From Prevotella sp. (lineage in GTDB: Bacteria; Bacteroidota; Bacteroidia; Bacteroidales; Bacteroidaceae): a stretch of 50,747 bases of DNA. Shown piece by piece: positions 24,047-31,848 of the stretch; position 1 is the first letter of the stretch, and each line of letters opens with the position of its first letter. The stretch is taken from NCBI GenBank assembly GCA_017428055.1, contig JAFRRN010000021.1, positions 1-50,747 of the forward strand, in the 5' to 3' direction. Made by a program: the position numbers and the translations under genes. The notes under the pieces were generated by a model, which had not been told where the DNA came from, ran no database searches, and saw only the letters and a list, made by a program, of their open reading frames with translations.

Positions 24047-25674
24047 TTAATGGAATGCTTGGGGGTCTTCTCAAACTCTTCTGGGAAGATCTTGAAGTCG
24101 GAAACCTGTTCGTATTTTGAGATTAAGGTGTTCAATGTTTTCAAATTGCCCCTCATGATTTTCACTATCTCGTCGTTAGAGAGCTTCCGCTCCATCGCCT
24201 CTTGGTAGTTGGGATGAATCAATGCGATAATCTTCCCCTCTTTCTGCACCACGATGCTTTCTTCCACGTAGGGCAGGTTATTGAGTTTCTCCTCGATTTC
24301 CTCGGGGTAGATGTTCTGGCCGCTCGGTCCAAGGATCATGTTCTTGGAACGTCCGCGGATGGTGATGTTCCCCTCGGCGTCCATCGTTCCCAAGTCGCCC
24401 GTGTGCAGCCATCCCTTCTTGTCGATGGTTTCAGCCGTTGACTTCGTGTTCTTGTAATAGCCCAACATCACGTTGTCGCCCTTGGCAAGGATCTCGCCCG
24501 TCACGGTGGCAGGGTCTTCCGAATCAATCTTCACTTGCATACGGTCAACGGGAACGCCGCAAGTGCCACGCTTGAATGTCCTCCATCCCGTATAGCCGAT
24601 CAGCGGCCCGCTCTCCGTCATCCCATAACCGACGGTATAGGGGAGCTTGATACGGCGCATAAACTCCTCCACCTCCTCGTTCAAGGCGGCACCGCCAATC
24701 ACCAGTTCCATGAAGTTGCCCCCAAAGAGGTCGATGATCTTCTGACGTACCTTGGCAAGCACACGCTCCCTAAGGATGGGGATGCGCAACATCGTCTTCA
24801 TGGGTTGCTCCTCCAACTTGGGCAGTACATTCTTCTTGATGACCTTCTCCACGATAAGCGGCACGGTGATGATGAGTGACGGCCTCACGTCGGCATACGC
24901 TTGGAAGATGATTTTCGGGCTCGGTGTGCGTGTGAGGAATTGGGTATGGCAACCCTGTATAAACTCAAAGAGAAACGAGAAGAGCAAGCCGAAGGCATGT
25001 GCCATGGGCAACATGCACACATGCCCGTCGCCAGTCTTCAATTCGAGATGTTCCTGCGCAAAGACAAGGTTTGACACCAGGCTACGATAGGGTATCATCA
25101 CGCCCTTGGAGAAGCTCGTCGTCCCCGATGTGTAGCTGATATATGCCAACCCTTCCGCTTTCTCTTGGAAATACTTGATGTCGTCAGGTGTAAGCCCCTG
25201 TGGAAACCGTTTTTTATATAAACGGTTTACCTGGACAACGGTAGATGATATCTTCTTGTTGCGAGACACAAGCAACGCCCGGTCGTTAATGCAAACGATT
25301 ACCTTTACATTCGGCATGGACTGCTCGTCAAGGTTCTCCCAGACATTATCCCCCACGAAGAACAATTTGGCGTCGGAATGGTTCACGATGTTGTGGATGT
25401 TCTCCGCCTTGAAGTCATGGAGGATGGGGACGCATACGGCTCCATACGTCAATGTGGCAAGAAATATCACTCCCCAATTGGAGCTGTTGCGCCCACACAA
25501 GGCAACCTTGTCACCTTTCTTCACCCCCACCATCTCAAAGAGAATGTGAATCTCCTCAATGCCTTTAGCGACATCGTGATAAGTGAGCGTGTTGCCCCTA
25601 TAATCGGAGAGGGCATTGAGGTTCCAATTCCTGCGAATGCTCTCCGCTACCAATTGGTTAAACGTTGTTTCCAT
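24028..25674 (-). CDS. Long-chain acyl-CoA synthetase / AMP-binding ligase
   Basis: 548 aa, ANL superfamily adenylate-forming enzyme. The AMP-binding P-loop-like motif is SYTSGTTSFSKGVMIPY (about residue 175), the A5 motif VGYGMTESGPLIGY, then GWLHTGDLGTMDAEGNITIRGRSKNMIL (A7-A8) and the C-terminal lysine region KTPKHSIKRYLYQ. It most likely activates fatty acids to acyl-CoA via acyl-AMP at the membrane. It starts 2 nt after the stop of a PH-domain membrane protein and is the last gene of a three-gene operon. Shorter than eukaryote-like FadD forms; substrate length is unknown. Confidence 0.9.
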   Translation of the reverse strand: METTFNQLVAESIRRNWNLNALSDYRGNTLTYHDVAKGIEEIHILFEMVGVKKGDKVALCGRNSSNWGVIFLATLTYGAVCVPILHDFKAENIHNIVNHSDAKLFFVGDNVWENLDEQSMPNVKVIVCINDRALLVSRNKKISSTVVQVNRLYKKRFPQGLTPDDIKYFQEKAEGLAYISYTSGTTSFSKGVMIPYRSLVSNLVFAQEHLELKTGDGHVCMLPMAHAFGLLFSFLFEFIQGCHTQFLTRTPSPKIIFQAYADVRPSLIITVPLIVEKVIKKNVLPKLEEQPMKTMLRIPILRERVLAKVRQKIIDLFGGNFMELVIGGAALNEEVEEFMRRIKLPYTVGYGMTESGPLIGYTGWRTFKRGTCGVPVDRMQVKIDSEDPATVTGEILAKGDNVMLGYYKNTKSTAETIDKKGWLHTGDLGTMDAEGNITIRGRSKNMILGPSGQNIYPEEIEEKLNNLPYVEESIVVQKEGKIIALIHPNYQEAMERKLSNDEIVKIMRGNLKTLNTLISKYEQVSDFKIFPEEFEKTPKHSIKRYLYQ

Positions 25675-25676
25675 CT

Positions 25677-26144
25677 TCAGGCGTGTGCGTTGACCTCGGC
25701 TATTTGTTGGTTAATCATCGAAGAGAACTTCACAGGGTTCTCAATATGCGAAAAGCTGTTCGTCACCTCCCCCGTGGAGACAATCACCGTGCCATAGTCC
25801 AGGAGTCGCCCCATGATGCTCTGGCTGATGCTCACACCCTCACACCGCCTCAGTATCAAGTCGAGCGAGTTGCGTTTCACGATGCCACGCTTCAAGATCA
25901 GCCGCATGTTTGTAAGGATGTATTTACGGCCGCCATAAATGTTCACTGCCCATATCACCGCCGCAAGGGTCAGCAGCAAGGCGAAGCAGCACTGAAGAAG
26001 CAGCCCCGTGCCACCCGTCGGGACGACAAACTGCACAATGGCTATCACCACCAACAGGGCGGGCAGCCAATAGATGACCCAGTGCTGTCGAGCCTCATAG
26101 ACAATATGCTCACCATCCATCAGGTTTTTCTCGATATATCCCAT
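25677..26144 (-). CDS. Bacterial PH-domain membrane protein
   Basis: 155 aa. N-terminal EKNLMDGEHIVYEARQHWVIYWLPALL is the usual start of the YdbS/DUF304-type bPH family. Two hydrophobic segments (about 24-42 and 50-70) are followed by the PH-like beta domain with YILTNMRLILKRGIVKRNSLDLIL and LLDYGTVIVSTGEV. These proteins are membrane-anchored and of unknown biochemical role. It lies between a small single-TM protein (12 nt upstream) and the acyl-CoA ligase (2 nt downstream); a link to lipid handling is inferred from position only. Confidence 0.82.
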   Translation of the reverse strand: MGYIEKNLMDGEHIVYEARQHWVIYWLPALLVVIAIVQFVVPTGGTGLLLQCCFALLLTLAAVIWAVNIYGGRKYILTNMRLILKRGIVKRNSLDLILRRCEGVSISQSIMGRLLDYGTVIVSTGEVTNSFSHIENPVKFSSMINQQIAEVNAHA

Positions 26145-26156
26145 GGCTTTACCTGT

Positions 26157-26378
26157 TTAGTTGGCACTGAATCCTTTGGTGCTAATGGTCTTGATGACAT
26201 CCTTAATGGTCATCTCTTTCCAGCCGCCATCCAACAGGCGGGCATTGGTTTGGCGTTCTGCCTCTTTCTCCTCCTCATTGGCCTCGTACTGACAATTCTT
26301 TGCCTTCACCTCTGCCAACAGCCATCCCACGAGGGCTATTGAGAGGAGAACAAAGATCCCAAAAATCACTGCATTCAT
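26157..26378 (-). CDS. Small single-pass membrane protein
   Basis: 73 aa. One N-terminal TM helix (VIFGIFVLLSIALVGWLLAEV) and a charged cytoplasmic tail with a Glu-rich coil (NEEEKEAERQ) and a TIKDVIKTISTKGF end. The family is not recognised. It is the first gene of the operon with the PH-domain protein and the acyl-CoA ligase; a -7 box lies 37 nt upstream. Confidence 0.7.
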   Translation of the reverse strand: MNAVIFGIFVLLSIALVGWLLAEVKAKNCQYEANEEEKEAERQTNARLLDGGWKEMTIKDVIKTISTKGFSAN

Positions 26379-26414
26379 AATTGTTAGGTTTATTGATTGA
26401 TTTGATTTTGCCTA

Positions 26415-26422
26415 CAAAGATA
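26415..26422 (-). promoter_or_regulatory. -7 box for the PH/acyl-CoA ligase operon
   Basis: The minus strand reads TATCTTTG, an exact TAnnTTTG. A -33 TTTG is not clear. Confidence 0.5.
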
Positions 26423-26678
26423 AACAAAAAACCACAGAATTGTTATGACAAGGCGAAAAAAACGTTCGTAAACGATTCTATTTCTAAATTCTTTTGGAAA
26501 TCAGAGTGTTACCCATAAGACTGACAAGAACAGGTAACACTTTGGAAACGAGAGGACTTACATATTCCTACACGTTTTACACAAATCCAAAGAACGCTCT
26601 TACTGGTTGCAAAAGTACATGACAAATTTCATTCCGTCAAAGTTTATCATGCTTTATATCATTTGCCTTATCATACAT
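26423..26678. other. Gap at the left edge of the defence island, with an inverted repeat
   Basis: No gene is seen. AGTGTTACC (26505-26513) and GGTAACACT (26533-26541) form a perfect 9-bp inverted repeat with a 19-bp spacer. The string GTAACACTTTGG.AACG that starts in the right arm recurs at 31586-31602 on the far side of the island. Confidence 0.5.
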
Positions 26679-26972
26679 CTATGGAACAGAATTGATTTCA
26701 TTCTGAGCATAGACGATTGCATCATTCTTAATTTCATCCTCATCCTCCTCAACAATATCCAGCACTTTATCCGCTAACCATATTGTTAGCAGTTCTTTTT
26801 CATCAACCTCAAAGAGTTTTGCCATGATTGGAATTTGGCTCCGTTTTGCTTTCCTTTCACCACGTTCAATCTTACTATACATCGGAGTGTCAATCTCCAA
26901 TGCCGCACACAATTTTCGCTGCAACAACCCTCGTTCTTCTCTGAGTTCCTTTATCTTCTTTCCGAATATCAT
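26679..26972 (-). CDS. XRE-family transcriptional regulator
   Basis: 97 aa. N-terminal helix-turn-helix domain: KKIKELREERGLLQRKLCAALEIDTPMYSKIERGERKAKRS (about 5-45), followed by a helical C-terminal part ending in an acidic segment. It binds DNA as a dimer in this family. It is the last gene of the island, 132 bp downstream of the AlbA_2 gene. Two copies of a 22-bp sequence in that gap are its likely operators. A role in timing expression of the restriction-modification genes is inferred. Confidence 0.88.
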   Translation of the reverse strand: MIFGKKIKELREERGLLQRKLCAALEIDTPMYSKIERGERKAKRSQIPIMAKLFEVDEKELLTIWLADKVLDIVEEDEDEIKNDAIVYAQNEINSVP

Positions 26973-27005
26973 ACTTCAAATGTTTACGTTCAATTTCTGC
27001 CTCTG

Positions 27006-27104
27006 GCAAATTACAGGCAAATTAAATATTGCCCATTTATGCCCTTAAACAATGACTTTCATAACCCTTCTCTGTCATGCCAGCAAATTACAGGCAAATT
27101 AAAT
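27006..27104. repeat. Two exact 22-bp direct repeats upstream of the XRE gene
   Basis: GCAAATTACAG-GCAAATTAAAT occurs at 27006-27027 and again, exactly, at 27083-27104. Each copy is itself built from two 11-bp halves beginning GCAAATTA. The second copy ends at the base before the AlbA_2 stop codon. The spacing and place suggest operator sites for the XRE protein. Confidence 0.75.
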
Positions 27105-28535
27105 CTAAGTCCAGAATGGAATATATTTCATATAGCGTCGGGCTGTAGTAGGGTCAAGCGGCTTAATCCATTTCTTCTCTGTTGCCTCCTTTATCAGTCG
27201 TGAAATACTTCCTGCAGAAGTATCCTTTAGCCCAAATCGTTCTCTCAATGATCCATTGGTAAGTGCATTGCCTTCTACATATTTTACACAAGCATGCATA
27301 TATGTAGCCCAGAGTTTGTCTTCAATGGAAATATTTGAAAACTCGAAGTGGGAGAATAGTGAGACCTTTGTGGATTCCTGATAGATTTGAATACGTGGAG
27401 CAGGAAGTTGTTGTGTTTCGCAACTGATAATCATTCTATCCCAACCACGACCCAGTTCTTCGCACATCCTGAGTCTGCGCATCAGTGAAGCCAGTTTCTC
27501 GTTTCTTGACTTTGGTGGATTATCCACTATTCTCTTGATTTCCACAAGAGGAACGCCTGGATTTGTTACTTCAACCCTATACGTAAAGAGTTCAACAACG
27601 GGGCCAGCACCGGCAATATAGAAATCTTGGTGGATGATGGCATTTGCAATGGCTTCCCTAATGGCCGGTAGCGGAAAAGAACTATTTGTCACCCTGCGTA
27701 TTGAATTGATGTCTTCTCTTGACGGCAATAGCGTATTGACATACCTTACTGCTTTCTCCAAACTGACGGCATACCCTTCATACATTGTTTCCTCTTTGAG
27801 AATGGTGAGCCTGTTGTTTCCTTCATATTGCACCACTCTGATTGCCTTTCGCCCCAAACGTGGAAAGTCTGTCAACTTTTTGGCAAACAGGATTGCTCCA
27901 AGGTTTGTAATGGCATACAGCCCATTATCCTGTTTCTTAATAATACCCTCTTCTTCAAGATAATGGGCATACCCTTCCTTTTCCGTTGGAACTGGTATTT
28001 GTAGAATCTCAAAGTAAGAATCACAATCCAACAAGCGCAAAGCCTGTTGCAATGTCAGGTCAATCGCAACAAATGTATCTTCGAATTGCTCATGCCTGAG
28101 TCTGTCCCACAACTGAGCCTGTAAAACAGAGAACTCATAGACCTTCTTTGTATAACTGCCTACCCGTATGTAATCGACCTTTTCAAAGGTAACGGGTACA
28201 CCAAGAGCCTTAGCAATGATGATAATCTCAACATGCTTCCCGTCAATATCCACCGACTGGAATTCAAAGTCGGCATTCTTAGACAGGAGGTATCGCAGCC
28301 AGTTCTCTATCTCCTGATTCCCTTTCTTCGTATGCTTCAGTCTGGCATTTGTTCCAATTATGTTGTGCGTTCCATCCTCCACACCCCAAATCATATAGGC
28401 GTGAGAACGGTCTGCCAGCACAGCACTATTAGCCAAAGCACTGATGTCTTCACCTATCATGCGAGGCTCATCATTGTTATGCTTAAACTCCACCCATCCC
28501 ATGATGCACCAACTATTTCCGCTCAATTTCTTCAT
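27105..28535 (-). CDS. AlbA_2 / divergent-AAA domain protein
   Basis: 476 aa. N-terminal AlbA_2 (Schlafen-like) nucleic-acid-binding domain: GWVEFKHNNDEPRMIGEDISALANSAVL...MIWGVEDGTHNIIGT (about 13-65). The middle and C-terminal part matches the RecG-related helicase-like/HATPase_c_4 group, with FPLPAIREAIANAIIHQDF and the GxGxxR segment EELGRGWDRMIISC. It ends in a winged-helix-like SLRERFGLKDTSAGSISRLIKEA. Such proteins act as transcription regulators or defence components; the exact role is unknown. Its ATG overlaps the stop of the restriction gene (ATGA). Confidence 0.85.
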   Translation of the reverse strand: MKKLSGNSWCIMGWVEFKHNNDEPRMIGEDISALANSAVLADRSHAYMIWGVEDGTHNIIGTNARLKHTKKGNQEIENWLRYLLSKNADFEFQSVDIDGKHVEIIIIAKALGVPVTFEKVDYIRVGSYTKKVYEFSVLQAQLWDRLRHEQFEDTFVAIDLTLQQALRLLDCDSYFEILQIPVPTEKEGYAHYLEEEGIIKKQDNGLYAITNLGAILFAKKLTDFPRLGRKAIRVVQYEGNNRLTILKEETMYEGYAVSLEKAVRYVNTLLPSREDINSIRRVTNSSFPLPAIREAIANAIIHQDFYIAGAGPVVELFTYRVEVTNPGVPLVEIKRIVDNPPKSRNEKLASLMRRLRMCEELGRGWDRMIISCETQQLPAPRIQIYQESTKVSLFSHFEFSNISIEDKLWATYMHACVKYVEGNALTNGSLRERFGLKDTSAGSISRLIKEATEKKWIKPLDPTTARRYMKYIPFWT

Positions 28536-29616
28536 TTTACAACAAAAATCACATCAGCAAGGCTTGTGTAGTTTTGTTTCTTGAATGAAAATCCAATCTT
28601 TTTTAGCGACTCATTTGTGAAGGTATCAAGATAGTTTTGTACTTTTGGCTCTATCAAAGAGAATGCACGCTTCATCTTCCAAGACTGGTTCATGTCTGTA
28701 GAGTCGGCTAGAATAACAAAAAGTCTGTTCTCTGCACCAAAACGCATCTCGCCTTGGTGAGCGTATAACCATGTCATTAGCTCTACAGGATTGTTCTGAG
28801 CGTCTTTGATTACCCCACTCTTAGCATCATTAAGAGCCTTTATGACATCATTGCGACCCTGTTCAGATAGTTTTTCCGTTAGCGCGTAAATCTGCTGACT
28901 CTCCGAATCGTCACTACAAGCCGTAATTCCAAATTCCTTACCCTTTGACTTTAGCCACGATAAAATTCCCTTACCCAATTTGGCTTTAATTTTCTCTTCC
29001 ATATACTGATTGGGGAAGAATGTTACTTTCAGATCTACAGGATAATCATCAATAAAGAAGTCGACGCTTTTTATCTCGCCTACGGCAGAAATAACTCTTG
29101 GGTGGCGTTTGAACAAGGATTCAATAAGATACGATGTCCAGTTGTTATACCAGCTGTTTTGTACGTAGTTCCATGCATTGTTGGCAATTTCGCCCTGTTT
29201 GCTAACTAATTCATCGTATTCGCTAATGACTTTGACATATCTGCTGACAAGATGTTTGTCCAAAGAATTGTTCTGGTCGCCGCCCCATGCATAGTACTGC
29301 ACTTTGTAAAGGTCGTCTTTCAGTTTTTCTTCGTCAACACCTATTGAAGTGTACCACTCATGGTTCTTACCTTGAAGGTATCTGTCAAGCATGGACTTGG
29401 CATCATCGTGATTCTCCAATAATTCGAACAGCTCAACGTTTTGTTCAGATATTTTGTAGATGTCAGCGTCAGTTCGTTATCATTTAAGAATTGATCAATT
29501 TGCTTGCCGCGACAAACAGCACGCACTTTCAGCCAAAGCAAGGCATTGGCATTATTGTTGAACGCATATAAGTTCTGGGCACGAAATTCCTTGTCCCATT
29601 TTTCAAAGTTGCTCAT
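28532..29616 (-). pseudogene. Probable type II restriction endonuclease, frameshifted
   Basis: The first frame starts at ATG 29616 (MSNFEKWDKEFRAQNLYAFN), 8 nt after the methyltransferase stop, and runs to about 29460. The second frame is open from just below 29477 to 28532 and continues ADIYKISEQNVELFELLENHDD... to ADVIFVVK. The second frame has no ATG at its beginning, only a TTG at 29419. Joined, they give about 361 codons. A PD-(D/E)xK-like site is in SVDFFIDDYPVDLKVTF. Restoring one base near 29455-29476 would reconnect the frames. Adjacent to a methyltransferase, this is most simply a broken restriction gene; a sequencing error is possible. Confidence 0.72.
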
Positions 29617-29624
29617 CTCTATTT

Positions 29625-30689
29625 CTATTTTGGTGTACAAATCATAAGAATCTCACTGCTACCCGCCACACTGCCTTTTCCGCCACGGCCAGCACTATAA
29701 GTCTTTCGCTCAACCTTTACATCGCGATACGGCTCTATCATAGCCATCATCGTATCAATGTCAGGATAGCTCCGATCGTTATAGCTTACAAGCCATGTTG
29801 GGATGTTCTGCGATAGTTCAAACATTCTGCGCAAATTGTCAACGGCTTCGCAATTTTTGTCAAATCCGCTATATCGTTTCGGTTCATAGCGTTTCGTTCC
29901 ATTAACAAATTGCTTGTCCTTCCAGTATTCCACAAATGTTTCCAACAGGTGATAGAATGACTGATAGTCAGCATGACTATTACAATATGGAGGGTCAAAA
30001 TATACAAGGTCTACACCTTCAAGCCTCGGAAGCAGGTCGAGAACATTTTCATGGTAGCTTTTATTATGCTCTTGATTGTCGAAGACAGCAGCATTGTACC
30101 CAGGCAATAATTCCAGAAACAATTCCTTTAGCGGACGAATAAGGCTGCGGTTTCTTTTAATACGGGCAGGGTCAGCAGCATAGTTGAGTGCCTGGGTGTG
30201 TGCAAAATGTCCCATCGTTACTTTACGAGTCATACTCCTACACATCACGGTAAGTGCCAACGACTGCTTGTATGGATTATCGAGTTTACTAACATTACTC
30301 CTGAAGCTATCGGCAAAAGCAGCTTCTTCGCGGGTAAAGAACAAATCGGCGAAAAGAGACTCCATCAAATTAAAGTCCTCAGGATTACTGTTCTCTGCAA
30401 ACAGAATCGCAGTATCATCCGAAGAAAGCATTATGCTTGGATTCTCAACAAGAGCCTTACCAATGTGATAATTAAAACTCATAAAATCATTAGTCAACGT
30501 TCTTTTTCCCAACTGTTTCATCATATAAGCAACAGACTGAGAGCCTCCGAATGCATCCAAAACAGTGTCGACGCTCTCAGGTATAAATTTTGCAATCCAT
30601 CCTCTATGGATGAATTTTGCTCCCAAATATTGTGGTTCAGGGAAATTATAGTCTAAATAATCATTGTTATTAAACAAGTCTCGTGCCAT
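29625..30689 (-). CDS. D12-class N6-adenine DNA methyltransferase
   Basis: 354 aa from ATG 30689. Motif X/N-terminus PEPQYLGAKFIHRGWIAKFI, motif I VLDAFGGSQSVAYMMKQLG (about residue 40) for S-adenosylmethionine binding, and motif IV DLVYFDPPYCNSHADY (about 225) with the DPPY catalytic tetrad. It methylates adenine in a recognition sequence that cannot be deduced here. The longer frame begins only with TTG (30776) and would cover the repeat region 30748-30812, so the ATG is preferred. It protects DNA from the adjacent restriction enzyme; if that enzyme is dead, this is an orphan methylase. Confidence 0.9.
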   Translation of the reverse strand: MARDLFNNNDYLDYNFPEPQYLGAKFIHRGWIAKFIPESVDTVLDAFGGSQSVAYMMKQLGKRTLTNDFMSFNYHIGKALVENPSIMLSSDDTAILFAENSNPEDFNLMESLFADLFFTREEAAFADSFRSNVSKLDNPYKQSLALTVMCRSMTRKVTMGHFAHTQALNYAADPARIKRNRSLIRPLKELFLELLPGYNAAVFDNQEHNKSYHENVLDLLPRLEGVDLVYFDPPYCNSHADYQSFYHLLETFVEYWKDKQFVNGTKRYEPKRYSGFDKNCEAVDNLRRMFELSQNIPTWLVSYNDRSYPDIDTMMAMIEPYRDVKVERKTYSAGRGGKGSVAGSSEILMICTPK

Positions 30690-30747
30690 ATTTATCTTTC
30701 TTCTGTTTTTTATCTTGCGTTTTTCAAATTGTTGTTCTATTTTCGAC

Positions 30748-30812
30748 TTACCCACTAACTTTTCCGAGTTACCCAATAAGTGAATTGTAGTAACCCACTA
30801 ACTCTAATTCAT
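30748..30812. repeat. Three ~22-bp units upstream of the methyltransferase
   Basis: TTACCCACTAACT at 30748, TTACCCAATAAGT at 30769 and TAACCCACTAACT at 30791 are spaced 21 and 22 bp. They lie just upstream of the methyltransferase and overlap the end of the small gene 30809-31150. They are a candidate operator for restriction-modification control. Confidence 0.65.
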
Positions 30813-31150
30813 TTACAGGACATATTGTTTACTATATCTCCTGCATCTTTGCCTTCTGACATAAAATGCTTCATACTTTTTGTCTCATATTCACTTCTTA
30901 ATTGAATATGTTTTTGTAACTCTTGCTGTTCAAACGGAGTAATAAAACCACCTCTTTGGCTAATCTGATTATACATACTTGCTATTTGATAGTTTTCTTC
31001 GTTGATATGGCGGAGGCAGTCATTATATTGATGGCGGTTATACTCATAAGATAATATATCAACGGCTAACTTCATGAAAGGGTTGCCATTGTATGCTTGC
31101 TTTGCTTTTTCAAGCATAGCTTCAAATACTAATTCGTTCAACTTATACAT
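30809..31150 (-). CDS. Small hypothetical protein at the head of the defence operon
   Basis: 113 aa, hydrophilic and largely helical (MYKLNELVFEAMLEKAKQAYNG...QQELQKHIQLRSEYETKS). No signal peptide, TM segment or known motif. An exact -7 box lies at 31187-31194, so it is probably the first gene of the transcript leading to the methyltransferase and restriction genes. The family is not recognised. Confidence 0.6.
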   Translation of the reverse strand: MYKLNELVFEAMLEKAKQAYNGNPFMKLAVDILSYEYNRHQYNDCLRHINEENYQIASMYNQISQRGGFITPFEQQELQKHIQLRSEYETKSMKHFMSEGKDAGDIVNNMSCK

Positions 31151-31186
31151 GCAAATCCCTGTATTTGATTTGTCAAAATCTGATTA

Positions 31187-31194
31187 CAAAGATA
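31187..31194 (-). promoter_or_regulatory. -7 box at the head of the defence operon
   Basis: The minus strand reads TATCTTTG, 37 nt before the ATG of the small gene at 31150. The -33 element is weak. Confidence 0.5.
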
Positions 31195-31202
31195 CGAAAA
31201 GA

Positions 31203-31798
31203 ATTGCAGACTGTAGGATTTCCGTTCAATAATCTGCAATGTTTTATGTTATTTTCAGGAATTTTGCTTATTTGGGATGCCGATTGAGATTATTCGGTTC
31301 GTTAGAGTATGGACAGGCAAACCGACTTCTTTGACGAGCGAAGCGGCAAGCCGATTACGGAGGTCAAACAAAGAATTATTTAAAGCAAGGAGTTTTCAGC
31401 GGCTAACAGAGTTTTGAGCGGCTGAAAACATACCTTGCTGTGGTTCTGGTGAACATAATATTCAGCTCTTGAAGCGAATGCTGTTTATAGGAGAAGTCAA
31501 ATATGACAGAACATGTATATCATTCCGAGGCACCAGAATTCTCATACAGACCCCCGATTTCACACATATTACCCAAACAATCGTAAGTAACACTTTGGTA
31601 ACGGAACAGCCTCAACAATCGTCCAGACTCATAAATCTCAGAAAAGTACAAATTAGCCGAAATGGGCTAATTTATAACGACTTACGCAGAAAACAACGTA
31701 ATAACTTCCACATACCAAAAACCATTGATTTCCGTTGGAATAGTAACTCCCATCAACCCCTGCCAAATCCGTCTAATTGTAAATCAAGCCAGCATATT
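31203..31798. other. Long non-coding gap with structured segments
   Basis: About 600 bp with no credible gene; a plus-strand frame at 31469-31819 looks random. Structures: ATTGCAGA/TCTGCAAT (31203-31210 with 31233-31240); a larger imperfect hairpin 31385-31438 (GCAAGG-GTTTTCAGC with GCTGAAAAC-CCTTGC); and AAATTAGCC/GGCTAATTT (31650-31658 with 31665-31673). The minus strand 31257-31390 has an uninterrupted frame without a start codon. Confidence 0.5.
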
Positions 31799-31830
31799 TT
31801 TGGCGGTTGCATAAAATAGAAGTAACTTTG
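31799..31830 (+). promoter_or_regulatory. Full promoter for the EamA permease gene
   Basis: TTTG (31799-31802), exactly 20 bp, TAACTTTG (31823-31830). This is one of the cleanest matches to the Bacteroidetes consensus in the window. The ATG at 31849 is 18 bp downstream. Confidence 0.75.
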
Positions 31831-31848
31831 TAGCGTTATAAATGATGT

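Noticed and set aside
29341-29640. A separate 99-aa gene between methylase and restriction gene
   Set aside because: From residue 9 its first part reads as the N-terminus of the restriction protein and its end becomes random after about 29460, so it is better explained as one frameshifted gene.
31469-31819. Plus-strand frame of 116 codons in the gap before the EamA gene
   Set aside because: No motif, no promoter in front, and it spans a hairpin and the promoter of the next gene.
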